Assembly: GCA_031002005.1 (NCBI GenBank)
Contig: CM061914.1
Span: forward strand, 192,032,685-192,096,684
DNA: 64,000 nucleotides
Origin: Vandiemenella viatica
Taxonomy: Eukaryota > Arthropoda > Insecta > Orthoptera > Morabidae
Direction: 5' to 3'
Below are positions 23,446 to 36,982 of the stretch, in pieces. Under the pieces are notes generated by a model, which made no database searches, was not told the origin of the DNA, and was given only the letters and a program-made list of their open reading frames with translations. Made by a program: the position numbers and the translations under genes. The number at the start of each line of letters is the position of its first letter. Positions within the stretch are counted from its first letter, which is position 1.

Positions 23446-26400
23446 CAGCATTATCAACAGTAAGCATGAAACAGTTTGGCAGGTGACTGATTGGGATGTG
23501 GTAGTGGCATTGACCAATTTTAAACTTAGCATTACAAGACTGAGGTATAGTATTTTTTTCATGTCCTGTATATCTAAAAAAACATGTTTTTCAAAGGTGG
23601 CTATAATGACCACCAACAAAGATCATCTTCCTCGATTTGCTCAAAAATCAGCATAAAGTTTACAAAAATTTATTACATTTTTTTTTCATGTGTTGGTAGT
23701 AGTGACATCTTAATTCCTTTGAGTGTACATTTTTGGGCTAAGTTTACCAATTCAGGACAGGGGGGTCGTTTATAAAAGTAAGTAGTAGTCATCTGTACTT
23801 ACAGTATCCATTTCACAACTCTCTCAATAGTGGCATACATTAAAAATCAGGCTTTGTTTTCAGAGTCCAGAATAGTATTACATATGTGTGTCAACAGTGT
23901 CTTCTATTTCTGCACTCTTTTTGAGACTAATAAGTTGAGTTCAAAATTGCTGTCATCTTCATACTTTATATACTTTTAATGTTTCTTACTCTTTTGAAAT
24001 TAATACGAAAAGTGCAAAGAGGTAAATGTTATTAATTTACTCATTTTCTACCTCTGGCTCTATCTCAAAAATCTTGTTACATTGGATTTTGTAACAAACA
24101 CATCCTGTGTTTAAACAATAAATGTATCTACACCGGTACTGCGCAATTCACAAATATTGTGGATGGCAAAGGGTGTTAAGCACCCAACCCTAATACTGTG
24201 CGTTCCAATTCCAAATAGAACGAGGAAACAAAGAATACATAAAAGCATCAGTATGGCTTCTCATTCACCAATAAATTCATATAAAAATGACGTCATCTGT
24301 CTGCCAAATAATTCCAGCCCATCCTATCAATCAATTCTTCATCTAATCTATTTTGTAGTTTTTTAGCTAAATAAGTAAAAGTTTTCACTTTTACTTTGCC
24401 ATATGGTACCACTGTTTTTATTGAAATTGCTCTTAATTCAGTGTCGTAATGTGCCATATAGATACATAAAAAATAAATTTATTTAGAATTTAATAATTGC
24501 ACTAATGGTGTGAGTCGCAGAGAGACAAGGTTTTGGAGGACTACAGAGAGGAGTTGATTACCTAATCTTAAAATGTGTCAAGCATTGATTTTCACACCAA
24601 ATGACCTACCACATCCATATCTGTTAAAATCGTTATGATATGGAAACATAACAGCACAATGTTGAACTTGGGTTTGGACTTTTTTTAAAAAATTATAATA
24701 ATAATTTTTTTTAAAAAGTATTCATGTTGGTGTACCACCATCAGTCATAACTGATGGTTTTTGCCCTTATTTGTATGCTTTAATAAGAGCTTGAATCTCA
24801 TATATCCTTGATTTATTGGGACTCACACTTTCCTAGGTTATTCCATATGTCGTTTATCCCTCAATCATGCCTTGTAATCAAAACAAACTTCTGTGACTCC
24901 AGCCTGTGTATTAAGTTTGTCCTGTAGGCATTGGTTTAATTTTTTTTATATTCTAAATTGATTTTAGAACTGTATATAATTGATTTTATTGGTTTTGTTA
25001 TTATTTTGTAATATTTATTATTAATGTTTTAATCATTATTTCAAAAAAATTATTTTGGGCAGAATTACCAGTTTCACATTAGTAGCTATGTATTTTAATT
25101 GGCTCTACAACAATGGTAGGTAGAAATCTGTTATCAGTATGTAAATGGTTCGATAAAAATTTATTTTTAACGTGTGGCAAAGAAAATGAATTCTTTATTG
25201 TAAATTAACCCAAATCGTGTTGTTAATGTATAGAATAAATAGAACTTTGTTAGTCATTTCTTTTATCATTAAAGAGATAAAAAATAAAATGAAAGTGCCA
25301 TAATTTATTCATTACATTTATGTTCCATTTGGTTTCACTGGACTGTTGGTTATATATATATTTGTGTATTTCAAAAGTTATTTGTACAACTAACAATGAA
25401 ATTTATGTATTGATAAAGCATTGTTCATGTGATACATTAGATGTTAAAGTTCATAGATTATGTGTGTGTAGCAGTAGATATTTTGGTCTAGATATGTTTG
25501 AGGTGGTGGTTTGGTGATGGTACCATTTTAAAGGAGGTTGTGACATTTCACAGAAGTTGAATTCGTGAAGAAAGATGGATCTTATTTTTCATAGTTAGCT
25601 TTAGATGTTGGTCTTCCTAAAGTAGTTGTTTACAAGCTTTTGTGAATAGATGTTGACGTTATATTCTAACTATGTTTTGTGTTTTTTAATTCAGTAGTAT
25701 TTTCCTTTGTTTTGGAAAATGTTAAACAGCTGTTGCAAGTAATTTATATTTTTACACATCCATGATATCAGACACCTTCTTAGTTGATACAAATTACTGT
25801 AGCTTGTTAATATGAATGTAGTTCAATTTGAAGTATCTGTGTACGCAATTATATATCTCGCATGGTTGTCTGTCGCCATTTCTTATCTGTATAGCGGTTT
25901 TCAACATAACTGTTTTCAAAATTCGAATTATTTTGTAAACTGTGAAAACATTGTACTTATTGCAATTATTTGCTCTCAATTTACTGTCAGTATTTTCAGT
26001 AGATGTGTAATAATGTTACTGTGTTTCAAGGTTTTGTTTGTCTTTATGCAGTAAAACTGTTCTGCGACAATGAATGCAAGTCTGATCTAGTATTATATAA
26101 GTTTACATTCCTTTTAGTACTAAAACTGAACAGAGCAGAATGAAAAAATGCTGCCAAACCATATACTACAGATTTTACCAAGATTCAAGAAACAATGAAT
26201 TTAGATTAGTTATGCATGTATAGCAGGGCATTTATTTTAAGGAAGCAGTAGAAGATATTCTGTTTATAGATGACACAAAGATAATAACTAACAGGATTAT
26301 TATAGATATTTGTGTAACTACTACATAGGTTTCTCAGTTCTAGGAAACAATTTATTTTCAGGTATAAGAGATATTTAAGTCAACTTTTATTTATGATTTC

Positions 26401-27837
26401 CATAACCAAAAATGTGGTTTTGTATATACATACAGCTTCTGATTAAGCAAAACTATTGCACTATACCTTTCAGTATGTGCATTATTGTTGTCTTTCTATT
26501 GTATGTTTTGTCAGTCCTGTATTTATATTCTGAAACTGGTTTTGTACTCCTGATTATCTTTGTTGATATAACAATATCGCTCAAATTTATTCTATAATAG
26601 GGCTTTTTACATGATTCTCAGATTTTGAATCAATCAAATTTATTTTGCATTGTTATGAGTCCATAAATGGTTTTTAATTTTCATACAACTTTTATGTAAG
26701 TAGTAGGTAACTAGAGTACCATAAACATGTGAAATACATTTTATACAATCATAACTACATTGATTTCTCATTCTGTTTGTCAAAATTTTGCAACAAATTC
26801 CAATTTAATTTTTGTTTTAATATTACAGACAATAATAACAAGTATCTTTCTAGTTTTCTTTATTTATGGAAGTGCTTCCACCATTATAACAATTGTTTTT
26901 CACAGTTAAAAATTGTTAGCAATGGAGAAAACTAGTAATTAAAGAGCCTCCAGACTCTGCAAATTACAGCTGCTAAGTTGAACATCGCTGTTCACTTAGT
27001 TTTACAACTATTTATTTTGTCATGTATGAACTATATTGTTTTCAAGGTGGAAGAAAATCCTTGCTAACCACACCCTTTACACTCTTTTTAAATAGATGCT
27101 TAAAAAAATTTTCATCATATTTTAAGAGTTTTTTTTAGTCCTTCATCTGTGTTTCCATCAACTTAAAACTGTAACCGAGAAAACAATCATTTACAGTGCT
27201 TTAAATTTTATACAGGCCCAGTAGGTCACCAGAGAGTTGATTTCATCAAATCAATTGTTTCCCCTAATTCTGTTAAAGTATGAAACCTGTTGCTTGTTAT
27301 TCAAGAAACGAGTCTTCCCCAGAGTTTAGTATTAATGTAATACTCTCTGGTAAGTAGCTAAGCAAACATGGCGTTATCACGCAATACTTCAGCTGTCAAT
27401 ATCTTTCTTGGTAGATGGTGATGGAGATTTTGATCTCCAATGGGCTAGCTTATTGAGAGTTTTTTTTTTCATAACTGATTTGAATAATGAATTGTGGAAT
27501 TTTAGTTTTATATCACTTTCAGTAATAAAAATGACATCACTGATAAATTTTAATTGTTATCGCAAGTAGTTTTTGTCATTGATGCAATAATTGCTGTATG
27601 ACATATTCGGATTTCTTCTTTCTAATTCAATTATTTTCTTACTTTTAAAAATGCTTTTTGTTGTTTTATTGCATCATTTGCAGGTTTTTCTTGCCGTTTG
27701 ACTCACAAGTCGTGTCCTTTCAGCATTGTCTGCTTTTGTTCATATTATTTTACCTCTGTTCTTCCAACTTGCTTAGTAATTATTTATTCAAATTATATTT
27801 GTGCCCGATTATTTTGTTTTATTTTACTATCTATGAC
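23446..27837. other. AT-rich intergenic stretch, nothing recognised
   Basis: Both strands were read. Only short open frames without family resemblance occur, plus a weak A/T palindrome near 24680-24720. No SINE heads or transposase motifs were found. Confidence 0.5.
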
Positions 27838-27856
27838 TCCCCCCCTTTTCTCCCTC

Positions 27857-27915
<59 letters not shown>

Positions 27916-27916
27916 G
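27838..27916. repeat. Microsatellite (CT)n followed by (CA)n
   Basis: A pyrimidine run grades into about 30 CT units and then about 8 CA units, ending at 27916. Confidence 0.95.
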
Positions 27917-28914
27917 GGTGGAAAAAATGTCAAATAATCATTGGGTCACAAATGCATACTTTCAGAGTTAATAACAGGTCCGCAATGTGATGCCCGTCCA
28001 AGGTATTGCACGCCTCATCCCTTTGGCGTAAGGAACAACACACTCTGTGAACCTGTCTTTGTCTTCCCTGTACGTGATTGCATGCATTGAAGATTGCAGA
28101 CCTCTGGCACCTAATGCTTATTAGATATTTTTGTATTATTTTGATTCACCACCTAAAATATTTTACTTTTTTTTAACACCCTGTTATGTATATATAATTT
28201 TTGATGTACTTCTTTTTATATTGCTATGTGGACTATTCTGCATGTTAGGAAAGTAATTTTATTTCCAATCTCTACACTTCAAACACAGCTGTTATCTTCA
28301 CTGGTCTTATAAGTTTTTCTCTGTTTAATGTCAATTTCTTGATCTAGTTAACTTTTCATTTTTAAACATGACTAATGCCACCTAGTTTTTCCGTCACGAG
28401 ATTGAATTCAGTCTGTTGGAGTTAAGACCTCCATCCCAACTGGATCCACCTCCCTCTTCCCAAAACCGTCCCCTCTTAAAAAAGAGTCACACGGTAAGTC
28501 TTTGTGTGTTCATACCTAATCCCCTTATCACCTGTCTCACCTCTAAACATAATTGGGCTTAAACCAATAAATTGTGAATTCTGTTCATATTTATCCTCTC
28601 ATCGCAGTGCTCCTAACAACATCTGTGGGTATTGATGATTCTACTTCCCTCCACTTCCTTATTTTAATCGATTAACAGCATTTGCATCATCAGTATTTTT
28701 GTAATTATTATTTAATCTAAAATTTAGGAATATTTTAAATATTTCTTGTACAACGACACAAATAAGTAAGTCTTGGATCACTGCCCTGGTTAAAAATAAT
28801 GAGTATTAATTTATAACATTAATTGGTAAATTTCAATCAAATATATCTTGTACTGAAAGTGAATTTGTAATAATTTCTTGTAATTTGCTGAAGTTATGAT
28901 GTTAGACAAAAACG
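27917..28914. other. AT-rich intergenic stretch, nothing recognised
   Basis: Contains no recognisable gene or element. A short C/T-rich patch lies at 28420-28480. Confidence 0.45.
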
Positions 28915-29290
28915 CTCATTGAGCGGAAAAAATGACCACAACGTGTTAGGGTTCCTTGAAAATGGCCACAACACATTATTTGTGTTATGGAACTTAAAAA
29001 CAAAAACAGCCAGAAGGTATTGTGGCTAACTTAAAACAGACACAACACTGAAATTTGCTTCTGGTCCAGGTTGTATACTCCACACATGACAGCACAATTT
29101 TCCGTTTTTTTGTAGAGGCTTGTAATGTAACGTGAAGGGTAAGAAGAATCGTATATATTAAATGAAGCCTGGACCGATTCGCCGTGATCACAGAGTTAGA
29201 TACTGATAAGTCACAATGTGTTGTGGCTGTTTTCAAGAAAGCACAACGCCTTAAGGTAATTTTTTTATTTTTTTTATTCAATGACCATTT
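28915..29290. repeat. Imperfect inverted repeat (possible MITE)
   Basis: CCTTGAAAATGGCCACAACA at about 28955 is matched in inverse by TGTGTTGTGGCTGTTTTCAA at about 29217. The centre has CTGGTCCAGG and CCTGGACCG as a second complementary pair. The arms are diverged. Confidence 0.5.
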
Positions 29291-30662
29291 TTGGCCTTTG
29301 AGCCTAACATATACACTATTTGGTTATTGCAATGATCATTGCTTACCAAAGTTGATGGTTGCTGCAGCATGAAAAACACAATTCTGTGTTTTTTACTTCT
29401 ATCCAAATATTTATTTTATCCATTTTACACACACACACACAACGTGATTAGTTATTCCATATAAATATCATTTTTAATTGTATGAAATTCTTTTTTACTG
29501 TGTGCCCATCTTTGAATATTATTAAATGTATAAAAATTATTTAAAGTTGAAGAGTGTTGTTTTATATATTTTAAATCCTACTGGTTTCATACTGGATGTT
29601 AAATGGTTAACACATAGCATCCTGTAATTTCATTAAACAGGCAAGTTACCAATATTTTTACTAAATTTCTGGCACAAATATTTTCTGTCAATATATATTT
29701 GTTTGGCCACACAAGGGACAATCAGATGTATCATCAGTATAAAGCATATTTTTCCCTTCATACATGCCAAATTTATACTTTTTCTGTTGTTGATTTTTTT
29801 TAACTGCTTTACGTCTCTCAACAGCGAGGTCTTTAGAGACGGGTTCTGTTGTTAGAAGCATCATTATTTTTAAGGGTTTTCAGGATATTATTTGTGGTTT
29901 AATATGTTGTGATCTGTAAGAAGTCTCTTAGAGCAAAACTCAAAGCTGAAACTCTCAGTCCTGCAGTTGTATGGTGTGTTGTTTGTTTTGTTTTATTTTG
30001 AGGTGATATCCAATTAACTGTAATAAGGTAACAGGGTTTAGTTGTTATACTATTGTTAGATATCGTGACAAATTGCAAGATGTACTATTTTTGTTTTTAT
30101 ATGTTTAAAAATCTGTATATGTAACACAGAAAACATGTAATTTGAAGGAAGAGAAACAATGATGATTTGAATTTTTCTCTTTAACATGAAACTTGTGCCC
30201 TTTTAATCTGTGTTACTCATATCAGTAAAGAGTATATATTTTGGGAAAAAGTTAGAACTTCTATTTTATGAATGAATGTTGTAAAATTGTCATGTACTGA
30301 AGCACTAATACAGTATTAATTTTTCTCTTCAATTGGGTTTTTTTCCCCACCTTTCCTGTCACATTAGTAATAAGAATGAACTGGGAGTGAGTGGAAAAAA
30401 AACTTCATTATTACACATCTCATGTTAAAAAAAATGTACTGCAGGAATGTACTGTAAAACCAATGTGGTTGAGAAATGAACTATTTCAACGTATAAATAC
30501 AATTCATGAAATTAAGTTTTAAAAAATGTGATGTATAAAAAATATTGTCGGTGTATTCTATACCAAATGAAATGATAGGTAAAATTGTTTATATATCTAT
30601 CCAGCACCTATATTGTTACAGATTAGTACTTATCAAAAATCAGCTATCTTCAATAACATTAA
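29291..30662. other. AT-rich intergenic stretch with a short SINE-tail scrap
   Basis: At 29806-29845 the sequence TCAACAGCGAGGTCTTTAGA is almost the same as 42247-42262, the tail of an antisense SINE variant. Nothing else was recognised. Confidence 0.45.
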
Positions 30663-30663
30663 G

Positions 30664-30886
30664 CCACCAAACGTGGTGAGCAAGGGGTAACTTTCTGGCC
30701 ATGTATTCAAGAGGACACCAGTTCAAATCCCCATCCTTCCACCCTGATTTGGGTTTTCCATGGTTTTCCCAAATGCCGGGATGCTTCCTTCAAAAGGCCA
30801 TGGCCCAATTCCTTCCCTTTCCTTGCCGTCAGTCCTTCCCCGCGTCTAATGACCACGACGTTGATGAGGCATGAAGCCATAAAAAA
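30664..30886 (+). repeat. tRNA-derived SINE, diverged and internally deleted
   Basis: The head is ACGTGGTGAGCAAGGGGTAA with a decayed B box (AGTTCAAATCC). The body lacks about 20 bases of the CACTCCAGGC segment, and the tail is GATGAGGCATGAAGCC plus A run. Older than the 10870 copy. Confidence 0.82.
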
Positions 30887-31689
30887 TAACTTTAAGCCAT
30901 TTACACTGTATTTACTGACAGATTAATTGAACAGGAAAAGCTTTTTAAAGAAACTTGGTTTTTGGTGATATAAAGTAGAATCACAACTTTTGCTTGTTTC
31001 TGAAAACATGGACATTCCTTTTTACACGCTAAAACTAATTGGAAGGACAATTTAATCCAGTGGGCATAATTAGCAGGTTGAAAAAAAATTAACTCTGGGC
31101 ATATGATTTTCTTTTCCGTAAGAAATGTATGCTTTCCCATATTTGATCCATGAGGGATGAAGAGATGATATTTGTCACAGTCACAACGTGAATACCGCAA
31201 TCAGATTTAGAATTTGATTCGCAATAATTTTTCAGGAATACACCTAAGTAGGTTTGGCTGTCACTGCATTCAGACATGGATTACATCTTTTTGTAGTTTA
31301 AAAGAAACAGATACAGAACATATTCTCTTTTATTACTTCCTCCCCCCCCCCTCCCATAACTTTCATTCCCCAACTTTTTTGTCTTGTTGCGTTGGAGATT
31401 ACTTAGTACTTCAACCTCTACTGCACCCTGTTTACACAGAAAAGGCTCATATGACTGAACAATTCCCCCGTTGCTAGTAAAAATGAAGCTGGAGGAATAC
31501 CCGTGGTAATGTAAATATGCCATAAAGGCAGTTGAACCTGATATGGGAAGAAGACAACAGGAAGCTATTGCATTAAAGAGTATCCCAAGTCCACATTTAT
31601 CTTAAAGTTATTTAAGAAACAATGGTAAAATATTGGGGAGATCAAACAGTCGAAGAGTCAGATGTCCAGGTAAACTGTTGAAGGACTTG

Positions 31690-32500
31690 TCAAAATGTAT
31701 AAAAACATTCTGAGAGTTGGGACGTGGAGTGTTAGGAGTCTGAATACTAGGCTAGAGAACTTGAAGAGGGATATGGACCCACTTCACTTATGGAAGAACA
31801 TGCAGGACGTCTGGTTTGAGGCATGTAGACTAGTTATCACAGATATTGTGGATGTAGTTACTGATGTCAGGTTTATAATTGACAAATGAATGGGGAAACA
31901 AGATTGCTATACATAAAATGGTATCTTCGAGGTTAATAAAGCTGCAGTTCTATTGAAACCTTCTTTCACAGTATTAATGTCAAGAACATGTGTTATATAT
32001 ACATATTACATAAATGTCATTTAATAGTCTATATGGAAAGACAGATGAAATACACGTACACCCAACACTCCCCAAAGTTGAAGGGAGGAGGGCAGCATCA
32101 ACATAAAACAACACAAAAACAAAGAAAATACAATATTTCGGGCAAAACTCTTCTTCAAGGCAACAGATGTAACTGGCTGGGCTTGCGCAATGCCTATGAG
32201 TGGCTGCGTTGAAGTTGTTTTTTTTTTTTTGTCGCATTATGAGAATTGATAACAACAGACTTACAAAAAGAATTTTCAACCATGTTTACAACAGTAAGGA
32301 GAGTAAACCAGTGGATCCAAGGAGCAAAGAAAGATATGATTGAGATCGGAATAACAGAAGATTTAATACAAGATAGAGCTACTCTCAGGAGATTGATACA
32401 AAATTTCAAGGGTTTCCAGGAGAAGAGGAAATGAAATTACATATGTACAGAAGAAAGGAGGAAACAGCAAAATGAAAGGATGAAGAACTATTGGAAGACA
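31690..32500 (+). mobile_element. RTE-like LINE relic: endonuclease start and C-terminal piece
   Basis: 31694-31790 encodes ILRVGTWSVRSLNTRLENLK, the start of an apurinic-type LINE endonuclease. 32246-32440 encodes VNQWIQGAKKDMIEIGITED followed by RATLRRLIQNFKGFQEK, resembling the C-terminal tail of the same kind of element. The middle is lost and a foldback-family copy sits at 32040-32215. Confidence 0.65.
32040..32215 (+). repeat. Foldback-family copy inside LINE relic
   Basis: CCCAACACTCCCCAAAGTTG followed by AAGGGAGGAGGGCAGCATCA is a close copy of the family arm. It continues through ACAATATTTCGGGCAAAACT and ends near a T run at 32218-32231. Confidence 0.72.
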
Positions 32501-33831
32501 AGACAAGAAGCATCGAAATGAATGCACAGGATTACTTTTCGTGGTCCTTAGATGGCTGATATCGAAGAGAAGAAGATCATCTTGCAGGTACACCAATAAC
32601 GTCTCTCATCAATACATTCTTGTTATGGTTTCACAAGAAAAGATGAAAAGATGGAACAATTTCAGAAAGTTCATTGCATACGAACATTGTCTACATACAT
32701 ATTAAGAGTGTACAAACTAAACTGGGCTGTTAAAATTCTTTTTAGTTGAAGGGAAAATCAAGCAAAACAATAACAGCTAGGTATTGTGGAAATCTGTTAT
32801 GACTTAGCGCCTAATTTTAAATTATTAAACCAAATCAATCATCGTATGGCACAGTTGGTTGTGATATCCCAAAGCATTGTTCTGCCACCATGTGACGTGG
32901 TTTTCAATTCACAGCGCAGTGCGCCTCTTGTAGTGGTTACTCAACCAGTCAATCCTATTGGATATGACACCTACTACAGCTCAACGTGAAATCCGTATAA
33001 TTGCTGTCACTCGTATTACCAATTAATTGCTATCACGTTTAAACTACAAATTTATGATGCTCCGTTTTGATTGCTATGTGGAAATGTAATGAACAAAGAA
33101 CTTTATTAATTCATATATCCGTACAGTTTCTTTGAAATCGATATGTTAGATCAGTTGTGATTACACACTACTAATCCAGCTGCTCTTCTTAAGTTACCAT
33201 GTTCTAAGAACACTATCGTTTTAGCAACTAAAATGGATCATCAAACAGAAATTCTCTCGGTTACAAAATTATTTAAAAGTATGGTTATTTTAAACTCCCG
33301 CATATTTTCTTTCTTCAGATTAATAAATTGTAGCAATGTTCCATTGAAAATTAATTGCATTGGGAGCGGCTATACATCTTCCAGTATGATATTGCTCTAA
33401 CCAAAAATTCTTCGATCTCCACTTCCTTAAATCGCAGCTTCTGCAGCCATCGTTTTTGAAAGCATTTCCGTGTCTTGTGTGCTTGCAGCATTCCCTACTT
33501 AACTCCTCTGTCTTCTACACTTTCTTGTTTCTTTATCTGTATTTTCCTTCCAGCTTCAAATTCCACACCATTTTTGACACTGTTTCTACAAAGTAGATGT
33601 GTGATATCTGAAAATGTGAGGAGAGAGTTCAGGAAGAAGATCAAGAGACAGCAGACAGCTGGATGGAAGGAGTGAAAGAAAGCGAGCAGGATTGGACTGC
33701 AGCAGTTCCCTGGTAACAGTGCCGTCAGTATCTCTGTACCCTGTTCACTCCCAACTGATGGCTCAAGATCACATCACCGTGGTCCCGCTCCTCGTCTCAC
33801 CACCACTCTCCATTCCTGCCTCTCAGAGCTG
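32501..33831. other. Intergenic stretch, nothing recognised
   Basis: Short open frames only. No coding, repeat or RNA signature stands out on either strand. Confidence 0.4.
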
Positions 33832-34211
33832 AGGGAGCGTCCATAAACTACGTAACTCGATCTAGGGCGGTGGATGGGTTGGCTGGAAAGCTACACTGGG
33901 CTACGTCGGAGGGGAGGGGGATTTTCGAGCGAGGCCACGTTGGTTTCCATTCATACTATTTGTCACAGTTAAGATGAAGTATAGAACACACAACAGCATG
34001 TGAATATTTATTTCTGCCATTTAATTATCTCTGTATGTAATTTACGATAGTCTGACAGGAGAAAACAGTACAAACTGTCTTATGGAATTAAAAGGGAAAA
34101 AAGCTGCGTGCTAGGTGGGGAAGGGGGTGGGGGTTTAGCTGGCGGGCTACTTGGGGGTAGAGGGGTTCGCAGGAGGGCAATTAGGAGATACGTGGTTTAT
34201 GGACGCTCCCT
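33832..34211. repeat. MITE with AGGGAGCGTCCATAAAC ends
   Basis: The left end AGGGAGCGTCCATAAACTAC and right end GTGGTTTATGGACGCTCCCT are inverted copies over about 23 bp with one mismatch. The interior is short and GC/AT mixed with no ORF. Related ends occur at 34252, 35193, 36536, 36868 and 63650. Confidence 0.85.
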
Positions 34212-34251
34212 AAACGCTACGTCCAGGTAGACGAGTGGTCTAACATTACAA

Positions 34252-35213
34252 GGGAGCGTCTATAAAATACGTGTGCAGTTTTCGTAAATCTGGAGCCCCC
34301 TCCCCCTTTTTCCTTCCTGCTGACCATTGGTGATTTCCTCTTCAGTCCTGAGGTATCATATATGATACCCCCAGGTATTATTTTTTTCTCAGGCATGTGT
34401 GCGGCTGAACTTTTTCTGTCCTGTGGTATCATCTACGAGACACACCGTGCTTCTCATAGCTCATTTGTTCGATCATCTGCCGAGTGTCACAAGTTGGCAG
34501 CACTGATTACAAACTTGGGATTCTGCAGCTGTACAGCATGTCTTGTTGAAATAAAGGTAAAGTCATATCTTTTTTTCCATTTAAAAATGTTTTCACTGCT
34601 TTAATAACTTATTAAATCTGTACAGACATTTCTGTTCAAATCAAACTATAAATTAATGTTATAACGAATTTAAACTATCTATAAAAAATTAATTATTGTT
34701 TCAAAAAAAAATTCGTGGGCATTCATTGTAACTAGCATTAAGACAAAGTAAATAACACAATATTAGTTCACATGCACTTTTATTATGAGCTCAGGACTGA
34801 AGAGGATATCTGCTGGATCTCCCCCCCCCCCTTCCAGGGCTATCGGAGGGCTAGGCCGTGTCATTCACCGGGGGCCTCCAAGCACAGCTGAGGGGGCCAA
34901 AGGTCAGCTCAGGAGGCCCCCTAAAGCTCAGGGAGCCCCTGCCAGCAAACCCCACTAGAATTGGTAGAGCTAAAAGAAAAGTTACACATCTGGTCAGAGG
35001 GGCCAATTTTTTTTTTTTTTTTTTTTTTTTTTGCAACAGGGCCCTTGTTTACCTAATTACATCACCGTTCCCCTCCCCCTGTTTTTTTTTTCTTTTTTAT
35101 CTCTACTTTTCTTGAAAGTGAGCTTTCTGTTGACCCCCACCTCTTGGTGTGATTTAGTCGGACCGCCCCCCCCCCCCCCACTCTTTGTGCTCACGTAATT
35201 AGTGGACGCCCTC
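34252..35213. repeat. Second member of the CGTCCATAAA-type MITE family, composite
   Basis: The left end AGGGAGCGTCTATAAAATAC and right end TCACGTAATTAGTGGACGCC are diverged inverted copies. The interior holds GC-rich blocks (34840-35000), a T run at 35009-35032 and a CAACAGGGCCC motif, suggesting a further nested repeat. Confidence 0.55.
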
Positions 35214-35479
35214 CATCCAAGTCTCCATTTGCAGTACTGACTCGGGCACTGGGGGTTTTACCGATTCTGTGACATCAGAGTACACATTAATGTAACGTAG
35301 CGCTATGGCTAATAAGTAACAAAAACACTTTCGCATGCACTCAAGATTAAAAAAAAAGAAAGAAGGTAAAGGCAGAGAGAGAGGATGGAAAAGAACCATC
35401 GGAGATCAAAGACATAGTTTCACACGCTGATAAGAAGGCGAATTGCATGAAGCACTATCAGGCTGTATCTTAAGCTTTC

Positions 35480-35770
35480 GAGTGTTTTGCTGATAAAGCA
35501 GCCATGTGCGCCGGCAGGATTGCTTCTAGGGGGGTGCACCAGGGCTGCATTGGTGCCCCCCCTCCAATCGGCCCAAAAATTTCCGGGGCTGGGCGACCTT
35601 TTTTTTTTTTTAGCTCTACTACTGCCCACACGGCGACCCGGGAGGGGGGTGCACCAGGGCTGTAATTGGTGCTCCCCTCCCCCTATCGGCCCAAATTTCC
35701 GCGCGACCCGGGATGTCAGGGGGGTGCAAGTGCACCCCCTTGCACCCCCCCCTCCCGGCGCCCATGAAAG
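35480..35770. repeat. GC-rich repeat cluster with duplicated block
   Basis: GGGGTGCACCAGGGCTG occurs at about 35530 and 35646, each followed by a similar TTGGTGC...CCAAATTTCCG block, so the unit is tandemly doubled. The piece GGGCGACCTTTTTTTT is shared with the hAT MITE at 44999. Confidence 0.6.
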
Positions 35771-36535
35771 CAGCCTTACTGATAAACGATAAGACAAAAA
35801 TCTGCTTTTGTTCCTGGCTTCCGTTTATGTTTAGAAACAGGTATTAAAAACCAAAAGTGTAAGAAGAACCCTTTGCTGAAATGTTTAATGTTTTCCAGAT
35901 TAATGTTGCGATTGTTTGCATACATGAGAAACTATCTATCCACAAAAAACCTTCTTTTGATGAATGATGTCATTTACACCTTTTTACTAGGAACGAGTGC
36001 ATTTTTTCTTAGTAATATCTATTTGTCAATAAGACGAAAATGTTGTTAGCGTATTGTGACTAATCTGGTTTATATGAAAGCAAGGGGAAAAAAAAGTAAA
36101 TTTTCAGGTTTGATTATAGTGGTTGGTTCTTGTTTTGTCTTCATAGCGTGTCATTAATCTTCTTACAACTATATACACGACTCATTATAGTCGTGCCGCA
36201 AAGTCACTGATAAAATTAAAACCAGGCTTAGGAGAACAGATCAATGGTAAAAGAAAAGAAAAGAAAGATACTTTTGAAATTAGTCTGCTTTGCTATTGCG
36301 AAATCGAACACATGCACACACACAGAAAGAGCTAAGTAGTCGTCCACTTTTCCAGCTGCCAATGCAAATATTTTTGGGAACTAGAAAAGTAATTTTTTTT
36401 TTTCTGTCTTGAATCAGGCATGTCTTAAAATAATCAATTAAGCATGCTTTAGCCATACTCATAGAATGCGGCAAGAAAATACATTGTAGCTACTGTCAAA
36501 GGCACGCCACCAACATCAGACTCCTCTCTCCAAAG

Positions 36536-36895
36536 GGGGCATTCATAAATTACGTGAGGTGAAATAGGGGAGGGGGGGGGGGGTCCGGCGAAATCTCACC
36601 AGATCTCACCAAGGGGGAGGGGGGGTCTACGGAAATCTCACGTGAGATTTTGCGAAAAATTTGGGGACAGTAGAGCATAAAAAAAAAGTCTCAAATTCGC
36701 GGCAAAGTCGATTTTAGGAGGGTATTTCTTAGGGTGTGACCTAAAGAAACAAGTTTCCAGGGCGATTTCTAGGGGGGGTTCTCACGGACCAGAGGGGGGG
36801 GGGGGGTCCGGCCAGATCTCACGAAATCTCACCAGGGGGGAGGGAGGGGTCCAGAAATCCGGAAAAACACCTCACGTAATTTATGGATGCCCCCA
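36536..36895. repeat. MITE with GGGGGCATTCATAAATTACG ends
   Basis: The left end GGGGGCATTCATAAATTACG continues GTGAGGTG, and the right arm CACCTCACGTAATTTATGGA is its complement with one mismatch over 27 bp. CAAAG flanks both sides. The interior repeats the blocks AGATCTCACCA and a G-rich GGGGGGGTC in both halves. Confidence 0.88.
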
Positions 36896-36982
36896 AAGGG
36901 ACGATGTGAAAGAGTGCAATGGCCACAGCAGAGTCGTGAGGAGAAACTCATTCCTCCTTGCCAGATGGAAGGAGCTGATATT

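Noticed and set aside
35420..35797. Open frames of about 100-125 residues on both strands
   Set aside because: Gly/Pro-rich translations of a GC-rich duplicated repeat on both strands; no domain resemblance.
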